Below are positions 25,395-36,866 of a stretch of DNA of 64,000 nt, in pieces. Source of the stretch: Vermamoeba vermiformis (Eukaryota; Tubulinea; Echinamoebida); the NCBI GenBank assembly GCA_045837725.1, contig JBEWZL010000011.1, forward strand, positions 733,280 through 797,279. Reading direction: 5' to 3'. The notes under the pieces are model-generated. The model was not told where the DNA came from, did no database searches, and saw nothing but the letters and a program-made list of their open reading frames with translations. The translations under genes were made by a program, and so were the position numbers. Every line of letters starts with the position of its first letter. Position 1 is the stretch's first letter.

Positions 25395-27035
25395 ATGAAG
25401 CAAACAATACTTTTATTTTTGATACTGCATCTCGCAAGAATTCGATTGATACAGGCCGACTTAACAATTGAATCTCCGCCATACAATGGCACTCGATATC
25501 AAACAGCCCAATATTATTATAAAGGTAATTACTACAATTCAGATTTTAATCAACAACTTGCTCAAATTTCTTCAATAGACGAGAACCCGGAATCCAGGTT
25601 TACCTCAATAAGTGGCACACTGGTTGCTGTTTCCTATCCCAATATAACAGGAAAGATCGTATTTCTTCCACAAGTCTCGTATACAACCTGGTTGGATGTA
25701 GTATTGACGATTCAAAAAGAGGGAGCAATTGCTATAATTTATGGAACTCCAACAGGTAAGAATTCCGTTCTACTACTAAGCGGATTAAAAAAAAATGTCT
25801 TTAGTTGTGGCAGGTCAATATGGATGTGCTCAAACATCAGCAATTCCTTCGGGTGTTGTATTAATCCCGGTAGCAGAAATAAGTCAAATTTCATTTGTTG
25901 CCACTCCCGTTGGCAAATTACTCAAGATCGGCACCAGCTTCCAAGCTACGCTGACATCCGAAGGTATTTACGGCGTCACCTTAAATGAAAAAATTTGATT
26001 TTTACTTTTTGACGCAATTAGGAAATCCATGGGTTTCGGCGATACATTCAATTCCCGTGATAATAATATTCTGGGCATTCTTTTCCGCTTTATCCCTTGG
26101 ACTAATTGGTTGGGCTCTTTACAAGCTAATTATGTTCATCAAGTTCGAAGGACCCAAATTCGATATTCCGCAAGTGTGTTTGGCGCTAGATATAATCGGA
26201 AACTTGCGTAAGTTGTCCAAAAGGTTTATTAATAATTTTAGGTACTGATTTTTTTTGAGTTCGATTTATTTACTTTGCAATTGACCCGTTTGGTTGCTGG
26301 GGAACTTATGGGGCTGCCTTCACACTACTTACAACAATAAGCTTTCCATACACAGTTGCTACTTTTGTGCTTTTAACATTCTATTGGTATGAGCGTGATT
26401 GGAAAACATTAATTACGGATTGTTATTCATCAAATATTGTATTAAAAAGGTGGGAAGCAGTGAGCAATGCCTCAATCAAAATATACCCTTTTTTGCATCG
26501 TTTGAAGATTCCGTTCTTCGTTATAACGATTGCATTCATTGCAGCATTGTTCATCCTTACAATGTTGAGCTATTTCTTGGTGTTTTCCGATATACTAGCC
26601 TTGATTATCATTTATAGCACTTGTTCAGGTGGTTTCTTTATATTTTTCATGATCACTTTAAAAAGGATAAACCAAAAGATGAAACAGTTACCCGAGAACG
26701 ACGCTAGAAAGAAAAAAATTAAGAAGGTAAAATTCAAAAGTAAAATACTTTTGCATTCGCTCTAATTCTACTCGAAGATAAATACTAAAGTCATCCTGAC
26801 TGGAGTAGCCGAAGTTCTAACGATTATCCCTCCACTACTGCTTGTGTCACCTGTACTCTATGGTTCGCCAGTATCGAACGTGGTCATCTCAGCGTTCTTG
26901 TACATTTTCTTTTATTTTGCTTCTTGGACTAGAATATACTTGTTCGCGGTACCCAAGCCCAAGCCAACAGCGCAGCCCGTTCAATCACCTGAAGTAGTGA
27001 ACGACTTATCGGAACGACGTGCAGTAGCAGCGTAA
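25395..27035 (+). CDS. Multipass membrane protein with signal peptide and extracellular domain
   Basis: Exon 1 (25395-25755) has a signal peptide (TILLFLILHLARIRLIQA) and exon 2 (25805-25963) completes an ectodomain of about 175 residues with VLTIQKEGAIAIIYGTPTG and SGVVLIPVAEISQI, which resembles a protease-associated (PA)-type lid domain. Later exons give about six hydrophobic helices (IPVIIIFWAFFSALSLGLIG; TYGAAFTLLTTI; FVITIAFIAALFILTML; LALIIIYSTCSGGFFIFFMI; VILTGVAEVLTIIPPLLLV; VISAFLYIFFYFASW). The C tail is short and P-rich. PA plus several helices could be a protease or receptor relative, but no catalytic motif is visible, so no function is given. The exon between 26.25 and 26.75 kb has an inferred intron (GTATGAG...AAAAG). 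Confidence 0.62.
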
Positions 27036-27506
27036 AGTTAAACAATATCTGGCGGAAGTAAATTGTTATTTCTAACAAATTGAGATAAAGAAATTCGGCG
27101 TCACCATCCGTTCATTATCCTTGCCCTGGACAAGGAGCTTATTTTTTGCTCCTTATTTTTTGCAGGGTCAAGAAGCTACTTCTGTCAACCAAACCCAAGG
27201 AGCCTCGTTCCCCTTTTTTTATTCTGGAAAGAAGCAGTTTGCCGCATTCCCTCAGAGTGGCCATTTCAAGAAAGTAAACGCAGTGAACTTACCTTCTGAG
27301 TATACATTGGGTCCAAGGGGCAAACGAGAACTCGCCTGGTAGTTAGCTTTGCTCCCTGCAGGCAAATCGCATTAAATGCTTTGCTACTGATTCTCGTGGT
27401 GGCCTGCAGTTTGTAACGTCAATCAGTAGTCATGCTAAAAATCTTTACAATAAATAGATTAGAGTTGGTATATAGTTGGCGAAACATAAACATGCCCTGC
27501 AGAAAA

Positions 27507-27546
27507 TAACTCGTTCTTGCCTCGCGCATGAAGCGAGGCAAAAATC
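27507..27546 (+). repeat. Dispersed hairpin repeat, copy 1
   Basis: CTGCAGAAAATAACTCGTTC followed by a TTGCCTCGC/GCGAGGCAA hairpin. The first ~33 bases match copy 3 near 34.76 kb with one difference. Confidence 0.6.
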
Positions 27547-28375
27547 GTTCCTTGGATCCCGAACAGCGTGAATTCAATTTCGTGTTAGCTGCGTAGACAA
27601 TACGAACAAAATATTATTAACAATATTATCGTGCAAATACTTCCCGTACAGATATTACAACGCCGTTACTCGACAGATCCCACATCTGCCAGCAGATCTG
27701 CAACGTGAAAAAAAGAGTACGCCCTCAATAGCCATTCCGCTAATATTAGGCGCTACACAGACTACGCGATCACATAGTACGCGCCTCCACTCCTGAAGCC
27801 ATCCTGGTGGCAGTGAATGTGACGTGCATGACCAAGACTGCCCGCCACAAACATCACCTGAGCGCCACTACCACAACTACTCGGTCTGTAACTTTATGCT
27901 GCACCCTCGAGGCACATCTGACCACTCTCTGTGCAGGACGTGCCCTCGTTCATGAAAGGCGATGAGCGCGTGTCACTCACGTGGCGCGGTCGCAGTGACT
28001 TGAAGACCATGTACGATGAGGCTAGTCGCAACGATGAAGTGCATGGCTACTTCACGCCAGCAGAGCGATGTGGAGCAGTACTATGGCCTCTCCGAACAGA
28101 TACCCACACTGCTCGATGGTGCGGGCGAGGTGTTGTTCAGGTACGTGCTGCGGGTATATATGTACTAGCACATAGTGCTCACTGGTGTGCAGCGGAGGAG
28201 CGCTGATCCAAACAGTGACGCAGACAACCGCTACGTGTTCTCCAGACCTGAAGTCGAACAGCTGCTCGAACACGTCACGAGCAACACTGTAAAGTGAGCT
28301 GCAATAAAGATGATGGTAGTGTACTGTCACGTGGTTTGAAATTTCGTGTCACATGGTATTTGGCGCCAAATCCTG

Positions 28376-28415
28376 CCCTGCCTCGTGTTACGTACAAGGC
28401 GAGGAAAAAATGGTA
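28376..28415 (+). repeat. Dispersed hairpin repeat, copy 2
   Basis: CTGCCTCGTGTTACGTACAAGGCGAGG followed by AAAAAAT; shares ACGTACAAGGC and the A-rich tail with the copy near 34.79 kb. Confidence 0.5.
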
Positions 28416-28564
28416 GTCGGTTCGTTATCCTTGCCTTTGACTTGGAGGGTTTGTGTGGCGATATGAAAACAATGAACCATCGTTGTCGCTCGCTTCGCCT
28501 GAATATTTGGACAATGTAACAATTGCATTTAGTGGGTGGAAGGTTTGCTTAGTAAAAATTACAA

Positions 28565-31445
28565 TCAATTCTCATTAGTGGCTATCTTTGATCGCAGCAG
28601 AATGCAAACATCTTCCATTGTCTACGACAGAGAAATTAATTTAACAGTAAAAATATTCACTCTAGACTTACCGGTCGTTCATTCGGATTGGCCTTCAGAC
28701 ATAGATTGATTACTTCGACAAGCACTGGATCCGCGTTTTCAGGAATATCTGGAGTGACCGCATAATCTCGAATGCGAGCAGCAATTGTGAGTTGATCTTC
28801 GTTTGTATGTGGCTCTTGTCGTGAAATGATCTCGTTCACTTTTTTGAAGTGTGTTAGTAAGTTACACTTGAAATGATTTTAGCGAACATTACCAGTAATA
28901 CCGAATGTCCAAACGTCCGATTTAATACTGTATGATCGATCTTTTAGACTCTCTGGTGCCTATCGAAAAGCATGTGCTTGTTAACAATGTGCTATAAAAA
29001 TTAATGTATCATCGTACCATCCATCTGATTGGTCCAAAGTTTGTTTTAGTTTGACCTTTTGAGTTCTCTTCTTGCAACAATCTAGACATTCCAAAGTCAC
29101 TGATCTTCGGTTGTCGATCATTCGTCAACTAAAGTCACTTGTTAGCAAATAGGTATCGTAAGTGTCAAAACTCACTAGAATGTTTCTTGCGGCAAGATCA
29201 CGATGCACAATGTTGTTATTGTGAAGATGGAGAAGACCGTATGCGATCTTAATCGCAAACTCGCGTTGTTTCTCAACTGGCACTGGCTGGTCAATATCAA
29301 ATAAGAGTTGATCTAAGCTACCACCGCCACAATACTCGAGAACAATGCATGGATTGGGTCCATCAAGACTCACTCCGAAAGTTTGAACAAGGTTCGGATG
29401 TGGTGCAATGCCGCTAGAGTAAAAGATTGTTAGAATCAATGGCCATATGTCTAATCGTTGCTTTTGTACAGAGTTAGTTTTGCTTCGGCCAAGAATCCAT
29501 CGACATCAGTAATCTGATTATTCACTTTGATTGCCACCTTTGCTCCACGCCATTCACTATGAGTGTTAGTAAGCATATTCCGGACCAAATTAATTGTCAA
29601 ACTCACCCTGAATACACTTTGCCAAAACTACCAGCGCCAATCTCTTTTACGAACATGAGACTCTTGTATGGGATGTGAAGTCGCTTGTCAATGTCTGGAA
29701 GGTGATCCACCACTGATGCCGCTTTGAAGCTGTCGTCGTTACTATCGACAGTCGACAACCCCATCGACGTGTACACCTTATTGGCATTTGAGACAGGAAG
29801 GTTGTTGTGATGCACTTCCGATGAATTGGTCGTGTTCATGACGTTTGTGTTTGCTTGAGAAGCTGAGGGGTCGTCAAGATCAGTGACAGGGTTCATTTGG
29901 GTCTGTGCAGCATTCGTTTCCTTCTTGTTGTTCTTTGTTCGTTTGTGCAAGAAGAACACGAGCAAGAAGATAGCCACCCCAGCAACTGCCACAGGAATCG
30001 AGACACCTACTCCAACTGCAACTGCATTTACAGGAGAAATTGATGGTGCATCGCCAAGGTTAGTATTGTTCGTGGTAGGTGAAGTGGTTGGTTGAATAGA
30101 CTCTGGAGAGGTAACTGGAGAGTAGGTTGGGGTAACAACAGGAGGACTAAGTGGTTCAACTGCCGTACAAGCAGATGAATTGCGACTCCAGTTTAAAATG
30201 TCCAGATAAACACCCGTCGAATTCGACACCAAAACTGATATCATATCGACTGTTGCGGATTGGTGTAAGCCATTAATCGACATTGCAGAGCCATGATAAG
30301 TATCTACTAGACTTCTAGTTACTACGTCATAAATTGCTACTGTATAGCGCGAGTCTTCGCTAGTCAACACCGATAGGTGATTGCAGTCAATGTATGATAT
30401 TGCGACGGAGTATATGGTAGGTTGAGTTCCAAGGCTTACAAACTGCGTTGTATCATTGCTGAACACGCAATTCAGCACGGAATTCTGATATAAAATATGA
30501 GTGATCGAAAAGCATTCAAAGATAATCTACTTACTCCTATATAACAGACCACCCATTTATCGGGGGAGTGTACTGCTATTGAGATCGATGAAGCTTTTGA
30601 TCCTGAAGTCTCGAAAATAGTATTATATTGCCCCGAACTAGTAAGATTTCCAATGGAAATAGTAGCATTAGGCGTCGCAGCCGCGAATATAAGAGTGTCC
30701 GCTATTAAATCAAAATATTAGTTATTTTTTACTGAGTAGTAAGAGTAAATACATCGAACAATGTTAATTCAAATAAGTATCTTATGGTACTAAATTTAAG
30801 TTCCCTACCTGTCAGTCGTCTGCTTTCAACCTCGAAACTAAACTGTTTCTCCAGAGGTGCTATATATCCGGTCTGATTAATCACGAGAGCTAAAGGGCCT
30901 GCAGCCAAACTAGATACGCTAATATAGGCAGCATTTGAAACCGGTATCGATTTCAAGATTGGTCCTGAGATTTCATACCAGGTACTCTACGAGCATTTAG
31001 TTACTAAATAATTAAGTATTATCATTGCTTACATTCAGGCTAACAATATTACATTCGGTAGTACCGTCAACAACATCCACATCAGAAAATACCGGTTCAA
31101 TCGATGGAGCATTGGGTAAATTTGAAGGATTGATTATTCCTTCACTAAAAATGAATAAGCCTGACAGAATCTTGCCATAGGAATCAATCCCGGCAGCACA
31201 GTTAGACAAATTTTGAGCAGGTCCATAGCTTTCGATTCGTAGCTTGCGTGCTACTATTGCACTCCCAGATACTTGATACGATGCGACTAATTCTAGAAAT
31301 ATACAATAGGATTAACTATTAGAATTGTTTTACAAAAAAAAAAAAGAAAAAAATATGTTGCGGTCGAATTGTCATTCTTACGTAATTGGCAATTTGTTAC
31401 TGCAAATAACGACAGGAATATTGCGACCAAATAAAGTGAATTCAT
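28565..31445 (-). CDS. Single-pass transmembrane kinase with tyrosine-kinase motifs
   Basis: Starts at 31445 with a signal peptide (SLYLVAIFLSLFAVTNC) and ends with the exon 28565-28621 (TMEDVCILLRSK). The ectodomain spans several exons (29.9-31.4 kb) and ends in a S/T/P-rich stalk. The membrane helix is VAVGVGVSIPVAVAGVAIFL with basic KRTKNNKK after it. The kinase domain shows the glycine loop IGAGSFGKVYSG, VAIK, the catalytic loop HRDLAARN, DFG, and RWMAPES. HRDLAARN and RWMAPE are tyrosine-kinase signatures, though TKL kinases can resemble them. It probably senses an outside ligand and signals by phosphorylation. Canonical introns split the domain in at least five places. Confidence 0.87.
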
Positions 31446-32857
31446 TTGGCTACCCTTCGGCTGATTCTGAAATTCGATCTGTGAAACGTGACCAGTCTTG
31501 TAAGTAATTGACGATCATGTACGTGAAAGAACCTACGTGTTTGTTTATTCTTAACTAACGTACAAATATTTCAGGACCGGATAATTGAATAAAACTTAGT
31601 TAATGGGTGACATGACAAGATACTTCATTCCCTTCAAGTGTGCAACATCGTTTTTGAGTCTCAAAGAAAACCTGTAATAAGTCGTGGTTAATATATATAA
31701 CGATAAAATATCTCGCGTAGAATCTCGACCACGTCGCGATTACACCTAATAAGCACGTTTTGAATGACAATTGACATCTGTTTAATGTGTAACAAAAAAA
31801 ACAACCATGTTACTATTGTTGTTTGCAGCGTATACGCTAGTTTATTTATTGCTACTCCAAGAAGTGTTTTTTTCCGGTATCAGGTCAATTTTTCCAGCAG
31901 TTGTGTATGTATGACGAGTTAGACACTTACGAATATCTTTTAGTTGTGCACGGTTTTGATTTTCATCCTCACCTCCTTCACGGATTGAAAAAAATTCGTA
32001 CCTAGGCTTATTATCTTCGTTGAAGCAGCGGTTAATAACGCGCTAGATCCCGTCACCGAATTTGCTAATTTTTTCTCCAGACCCTTGTACTAATAAATAA
32101 ACAATGTCAGAACGTAATAAATATAATTTTATAACGACTTGACTTCGTACTTTTGCGATCGATGCGCGCATTAATTGCCGAAATTGGGGATCAACGGGCC
32201 CGCGGGGATCTGCGATAAACTCAATTACGCAGTAACTCTACCGATGTCAACGAGTTAATACGGCTATACAAAATTGACTTACTATAAACCGCACTTTGTT
32301 CGTACCAATAAATTAGCGCAGTCAGATCGCGCCTCTTGTCCATTCCTGCTCGCTAATTGTTCTGTATTAGATACCACGTTAGTACGTTCTAAGTATTACA
32401 TAGAATTAAATATACTTACCTTTAGAATTACGCATCTGTACTTTTATTCGCGATCCAAGATCGCTCTAAGTCTTAGATTAACGCGTCAGGCCAGCTAACC
32501 AATAAAAAGAGATTATTATAATTATTAAATATGATATCTAAGGTAATTTACTTACTACTCCGCCAAGTAAAATTTAACGTACTTCTCGATCGTGTTACTC
32601 GGGCTCAAGGGTTCGGAAATAAGCTATCAAAATACGATTAGCATAATATTTAAATTATTAAATGAATGGCTAGTTAAATTTTATTCGAGCACGAAGCTCG
32701 ATCTAAATAAAGAAATTGTTTTTAACGTTAACACGGATACAAAATTTAAAATTTACAATTTCTTATTATTATAGTACCAATTTATAATATCAAAATAACT
32801 TACCTTTCAATTTGATGACCGTAACGCTGAGATGTCACGATCCAACGATCTGGTCAC

Positions 32858-32939
32858 GCGCTGCAACCCCGGTGAATATCATGGGGACATAACGTTGAAA
32901 ATAAATGAATAATTCATCAATATTTGACCAGTTGTGGTC
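32858..32939. ncRNA. Two-hairpin module, separate copy
   Basis: GCGCTGCAACCCC pairs through CCCC/GGGG (32867-32886), then GACC-AGTTGT-GGTC at 32926-32939 followed by CCGAGATCTCG. Same order and 68-bp spacing as the tandem array. Called as a candidate structured RNA only. Confidence 0.4.
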
Positions 32940-33559
32940 CCGAGATCTCGTGAAATCTTAAATAATGACGGCGCTGATCTTGATTTGCCGGTCAATCCGG
33001 CTCTTAATTGATTGTCACCTATAATAATAAAAAATAAGTTATATAAGTCACTAATACGGCATTAACTTACAGCTCGCACCGCTGCAGCGGACAAGATCGT
33101 GTCAACGATTGATCGCACTAATAACTGTAATAATAGCTCTAAAAATGACATAACTGAGTTATAACAGAAGTAAATAACGGGTTTTACTTACTTTTAGAGC
33201 AACGATGCTCTATATTGAAACTTTGACGGTTCGAGATGTTGGATCTGATCCGGTTAACTTCGTCAAAGGGTCGCGTTGAACCCTCTCGATCTGTATTTAT
33301 ATTAATACAATCTAAATAAAAATTGAAGTGTTATAATATTGTATTTAGTATCGTCTAATCGTTATTAATTAAAAATATGGATAAAGTACGAGCACTAAGC
33401 TCGATCCGGATCTTAAAAATTAATTTTTACTTGAAAATTTAAATATTGAATTTACGATAGATTAATATTATAAATGGAAGTATATAGAAAAATCTTACCT
33501 TGATTTATCTCGGTCTCTGTGCCGAGATTTGATCGCGTTTTGTTCGCGATCTTAAACCC

Positions 33560-34093
33560 GCACTGGAACGACGCTGAAAGTCGTTTGGCGCGTGTTGACA
33601 ATCAATATTATCTCCCATAATAGCGATAAATCGACCCTTGTGGTCGATCTGATGCGAATCTAAGTTCGCATCGGTTTCTCATCCAAATAACTCGCGCTGA
33701 ACGGCCGTTGCGACCGTGGCGCGTAACTATCATTTGTTAATACTCTATAATAAATAATTATAACGACCCTTGTGGTCGATCTGTTGAGTTGATGAGGGAA
33801 ATAACGCGCGTTATCATTTCAGCAGTGAATTCGAAATAACTCGCGCTGGAGCGGCTTTGATGCCGTGGCGCGTTACTATATGCTGTAAATGATCAATTAA
33901 ATCGCTTCAAATAAATAACTCGACCCGTGTGGTCGATCTGTCTAAGTTCTCTTTTTAAAAACCGCTTTCGGATGACGCGTGCGATTTTGACAACTCGAAA
34001 TAACCCGCGCTGTAACGACTTTGGTGTCGTGGCGCGTAACTGTCCTATCTAATAATCGATAAATAAAGACTTAATTGATCGTTTTGGTCGATC
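33560..34093. repeat. Tandem array of four structured two-hairpin units
   Basis: Four units about 132-164 bp apart. Each has hairpin b, an outer CGCGC/GCGCG-type stem enclosing an inner stem, at 33560, 33693, 33842 and 34006, and hairpin a, CGACC-TTGTG-like loop-GGTCG then ATCT, at 33632, 33764, 33921 and 34077. Inner stems differ but stay paired: ACGAC/GTCGT, ACGG/CCGT, GCGGC/GCCGT, ACGAC/GTCGT. Arm spacing b to a is 71-79 bp. Extra palindromes occur between them (GATGCGAA/TTCGCATC at 33651-33672). Candidate noncoding RNA or repeat family. Confidence 0.7.
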
Positions 34094-34553
34094 TCCTCGT
34101 TAAAACTAAACTTACCTGCTCGTTCCGTTGACGTTCTTGTTAAAATCAAACCTGTGGTGCTAAATTAAATTAGTACTGTTAATTACCAATAGAACGCGAG
34201 TAACGAGAATCTCGTTAATCTCGCGGATTTAATAATTGCTCAGCGTTCGAATCTGACCTCGAACGTAATCGAATAATAATTTTCCTTAAAAACCATAATT
34301 AACACGTACCTAATATTACCTCCAGCTGGTTGATTTTCTATAATTCTTCTAAGATCCGTCATTCTGATCTGACGGATCTACGCGACGTTTTCTATGATAC
34401 AATGCGTTATTGAATTTTTCTAGTATTTTTCCTCGTACGTACCTGGCACTGTCTTTCATAATAAACAAAATTTACTTGATACCCAGTCCTTGGTCGCGAT
34501 CTCGGCTCTTGGGCGTCCACTCGTGCCCCCAAGGGATCCGCGCTATTTCTCCG

Positions 34554-34844
34554 TTACTTCGCGATAGCCCATAAAATGCTGCATCCAGTACAGCGGCATC
34601 CGTCAGTGCAACCCTTTGCTCCTTTTATACAACGACAGCGCATCGTGTTGCAACCACAGGATATTGACGAAGGATCTTTAGGACTGTCATTTTCGCCGTA
34701 AGTGAAATCTGCTTGCACCTCCTTATTTCGTTCCTTCTTTTGCTGCCGTAGTTTCTGATCCTGCAGAAAATAATTCGTTCTTGCCTCGCGCAACGTACAA
34801 GGCAAGGAAAAAATAATCGGAAATTGGACGCCAGTATTATGCAT
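34554..34844 (-). CDS. Small cysteine-rich (CXC-like) open frame
   Basis: A 96-codon frame whose C-terminal third has closely spaced cysteines, CGCNTMRCRC then KGCTDGCRCTGC, like the CXC/TSO1-type or transposon-borne Cys-rich tails that bind zinc. The N-terminal part overlaps the third copy of the dispersed hairpin repeat (about 34.76-34.81 kb), so its start is doubtful. Likely the last exon of a decayed gene or element rather than a free gene. Confidence 0.35.
   Translation of the reverse strand: MHNTGVQFPIIFSLPCTLREARTNYFLQDQKLRQQKKERNKEVQADFTYGENDSPKDPSSISCGCNTMRCRCIKGAKGCTDGCRCTGCSILWAIAK
34756..34812 (+). repeat. Dispersed hairpin repeat, copy 3
   Basis: CTGCAGAAAATAATTCGTTC then CTTGCCTCGCGCAACGTACA and AGGCAAGGAAAAAATAA. 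Its halves match copies 1 and 2, and CTTGCC/GGCAAG can pair. Confidence 0.6.
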
Positions 34845-35875
34845 AATTGTGCCTTAAGAGCGATATATGGCGATTATTAATGTTAGGTTTTGGCAATACG
34901 CGAGCTTGGCGGCTGATCGAGGGGAAGATCGGAACGACGATAGTATTGAAGGCTTTGTACGAATTATTTAAGCATAAAAATGACAAATATTGATAAATTG
35001 TGCATTATTTTATCGCGTAGAGCGGCTTATTTGGCGAAACAAGGTTTGTCTTGGTCAACCTCGCGAGATTTGGGATCACAGAAACAACGAATTGGTAAAG
35101 TTGATTAGAGTTTGGGGTAATTTGACTAATATTTGTTATTCAAATAAAGATATTTTACGTTTGATATTTTAATTTCTAACCGCGAAAATGGTGGGAAATG
35201 GTTGTTATCGTAGATCGAGCTTTGGAAATAACAGAAAAAAATAATTATGCGCTCTATCAAGACCTCTTACATTATAAATTCATACTAAAGCAGTTAAAAT
35301 GGTTTTAAAATTCAAGTTAAATAATAGAGCACGGGGACATTTAGTACCTTGACACGGCGCTTCTATATCAGTCCAGGCCATATTCAAGCTCGTTATTGAT
35401 ATATTCATAGTAGATATTATTGGGTGATTTGGACGCCAGTGTTGACTTCATTCTTCTGCGTTTGTTTTAAAAATGATTTGTACAGGAATTGATCGAAGAA
35501 CACACGACAAGTGTGCGTTTCCAATTTCGGTCTGGCTGCTCTTCCACGACGAACCAGAAAAATTCATTGCACGAACACCAACGCTTGGGAGGCTACTAAT
35601 TGAGTCCTAAGCCATTTAGCATAGTTTAATTTTTCGTGTTCAGCGATCAGACCATTTGTGGAACTTCGCAAGTACTGGTCGTGTTTTTTAATTATAGCGG
35701 ATATTAAGCCATCACAGTTCTTGCCGGTTATTACTGCGTAAGTTTCAACTCGAAGCCAAAACCAATTTTTTTAATATTAAATAAAAGGATGATTAGCTTG
35801 ATAATGTTAAAATGCCATTAATAATATTATTTTTGCCGTAATTTTCTTTGATTAATTTTATTATCAATAAAGTAG
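34845..35875. other. Gene-free region before the dioxygenase
   Basis: AT-rich, no supported exon on either strand. A 60-codon frame near 34.99 kb is not supported. It should include the dioxygenase promoter. Confidence 0.4.
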
Positions 35876-36866
35876 ATGCGCCGTCGCTGGTCCATTAGAA
35901 CAATCAGAAGCCCACCAAAGCCGTTTCCGATGGGCAAAAAGGGCAAAGATCTGGCCGAAGAGCTCCAAGCGAAGCCTGTCGACAACTTCACCGTGTTTTC
36001 GGGTGACAAACAACTGCTACGGCCAGGAGAAGAAGAGCCCCAATTTCGCACTCTCGTAAAGAGCATTGAAAAAGGCATCGAAGAAGTGATCTGGCGAGGG
36101 GCTTGGAAGGCATTGCTGAAGTTCTTGGAGCGTAAAAGACGAAAGCACAAACGCGGTCGGATCAACTCCTGGTCGTACCATGCAGGGGCATGGTCTCCTC
36201 GTGGCAGCAAGAATATTGTTGCCACGGCTCACTCAAAAGACAAGAACGTCCCGGGCATCGAAGCTCTGTTGGCTCAATTCCGTACAATTGGCTTGTACGA
36301 TGCCGTCGATGCCCTGGTGAAGAACCATTTCCCGCAAATGTATAAAGACTACGTGGCCGTCAATGGCGATCCAAATGCCATCACGCGCGTCTTCAAAGTA
36401 ATGGCCATTAATATCGACGGAATTGCCTCCGCTCATATTGACAGTGGCGATTACAAAGATGGCTACTGCTTGGTCATTCCGTTCGGGGATTATACCGGTA
36501 AGATCGATGTTCTAATTCAGTGATAATTTATAACGACTAAATAGGCGGGGACTTGGTATTCCACCAGTTGGGCTGTCGATTCAAGCTGGCTGCTGGCGAT
36601 GCAATATTTTTTAAAAGCAGGCAGTTGGTCCATGGCAATGCCGAGTTGATCAAAGGTCATCGCTTCTCGTTGACATTCTTTACAAAGCACAAGGACTTCC
36701 GCTATCAAGAGCCAGCGGTCACACCAAAACCCAAGCACATGGATCAGACCGAAGAGAACAGTGGTAAGGCAACACCTGTTTGAAAAAGCAATAACTAAGC
36801 ATAATATTAATAGATGACGGTGATTCAGAAGATTCAAGTTATGTACAACCAAAATGGCATCGGTGA
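35876..36866 (+). CDS. TET/JBP-like 2-oxoglutarate Fe(II) dioxygenase
   Basis: Three exons, 35876-36497, 36545-36763 and 36814-36866, give 297 residues in frame. The catalytic core shows the iron-binding HxD in SAHIDSGDYKDG, then GYCLVIPFGDYTG and GGDLVFHQLGCRF, the distal histidine in SRQLVHGNAE, and the 2-oxoglutarate arginine in GHRFSLTFF. Spacing and the VFHQLG...LAAGDAIFF pattern fit the TET/JBP-type superfamily (2OG-FeII_Oxy_6 group of fungi and protists), whose known members oxidise 5-methylcytosine or thymine in DNA. A basic stretch (KRRKHKRGR) could bind DNA. The tail is acidic. The substrate is inferred from family. It converges on a JmjC gene of the same wider enzyme class. Confidence 0.75.

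Larger units (their letters stand above)
27036..28564. other. Gene-poor region with hairpin repeats and a GC-rich patch
   Basis: Contains two copies of a CTTGCCTCG...CGAGGCAAG hairpin repeat (near 27.5 and 28.4 kb) and a clearly GC-richer patch at about 27.7-28.3 kb. The patch has a plus open frame (27931-28206, VPSFMKGDERVSLTWRGRS) followed by a possible exon, EVEQLLEHVTSN, but I recognise no family and the phases do not settle. It may be a gene remnant or mobile-element debris. Confidence 0.45.
31446..34553. other. Long gene-free region rich in hairpins and donor-like sites
   Basis: No convincing protein gene on either strand. GATC-rich short hairpins are frequent (GCGATC-CAA-GATCGC at 32450-32464; CGAGC-ac[g/t]aa-GCTCG at 32686-32700 and 33389-33403). 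Seven ACTTAC-type words, which are GTAAGT donors on the minus strand, occur about every 100-600 bp (for example near 32277, 32415, 32553, 32803, 33068, 33189, 34115). Two-hairpin modules lie at 32.86, 33.56, 33.69, 33.84 and 34.01 kb. The pattern fits a spliced or processed minus-strand noncoding transcript, but strand and transcription are inferred. Confidence 0.55.

Noticed and set aside
34240-34270. tRNA B-box-like GTTCGAATC
   Set aside because: No matching A box or cloverleaf stems around it.
34990-35172. 60-codon plus frame
   Set aside because: No start context, no exon partner and no recognisable text.
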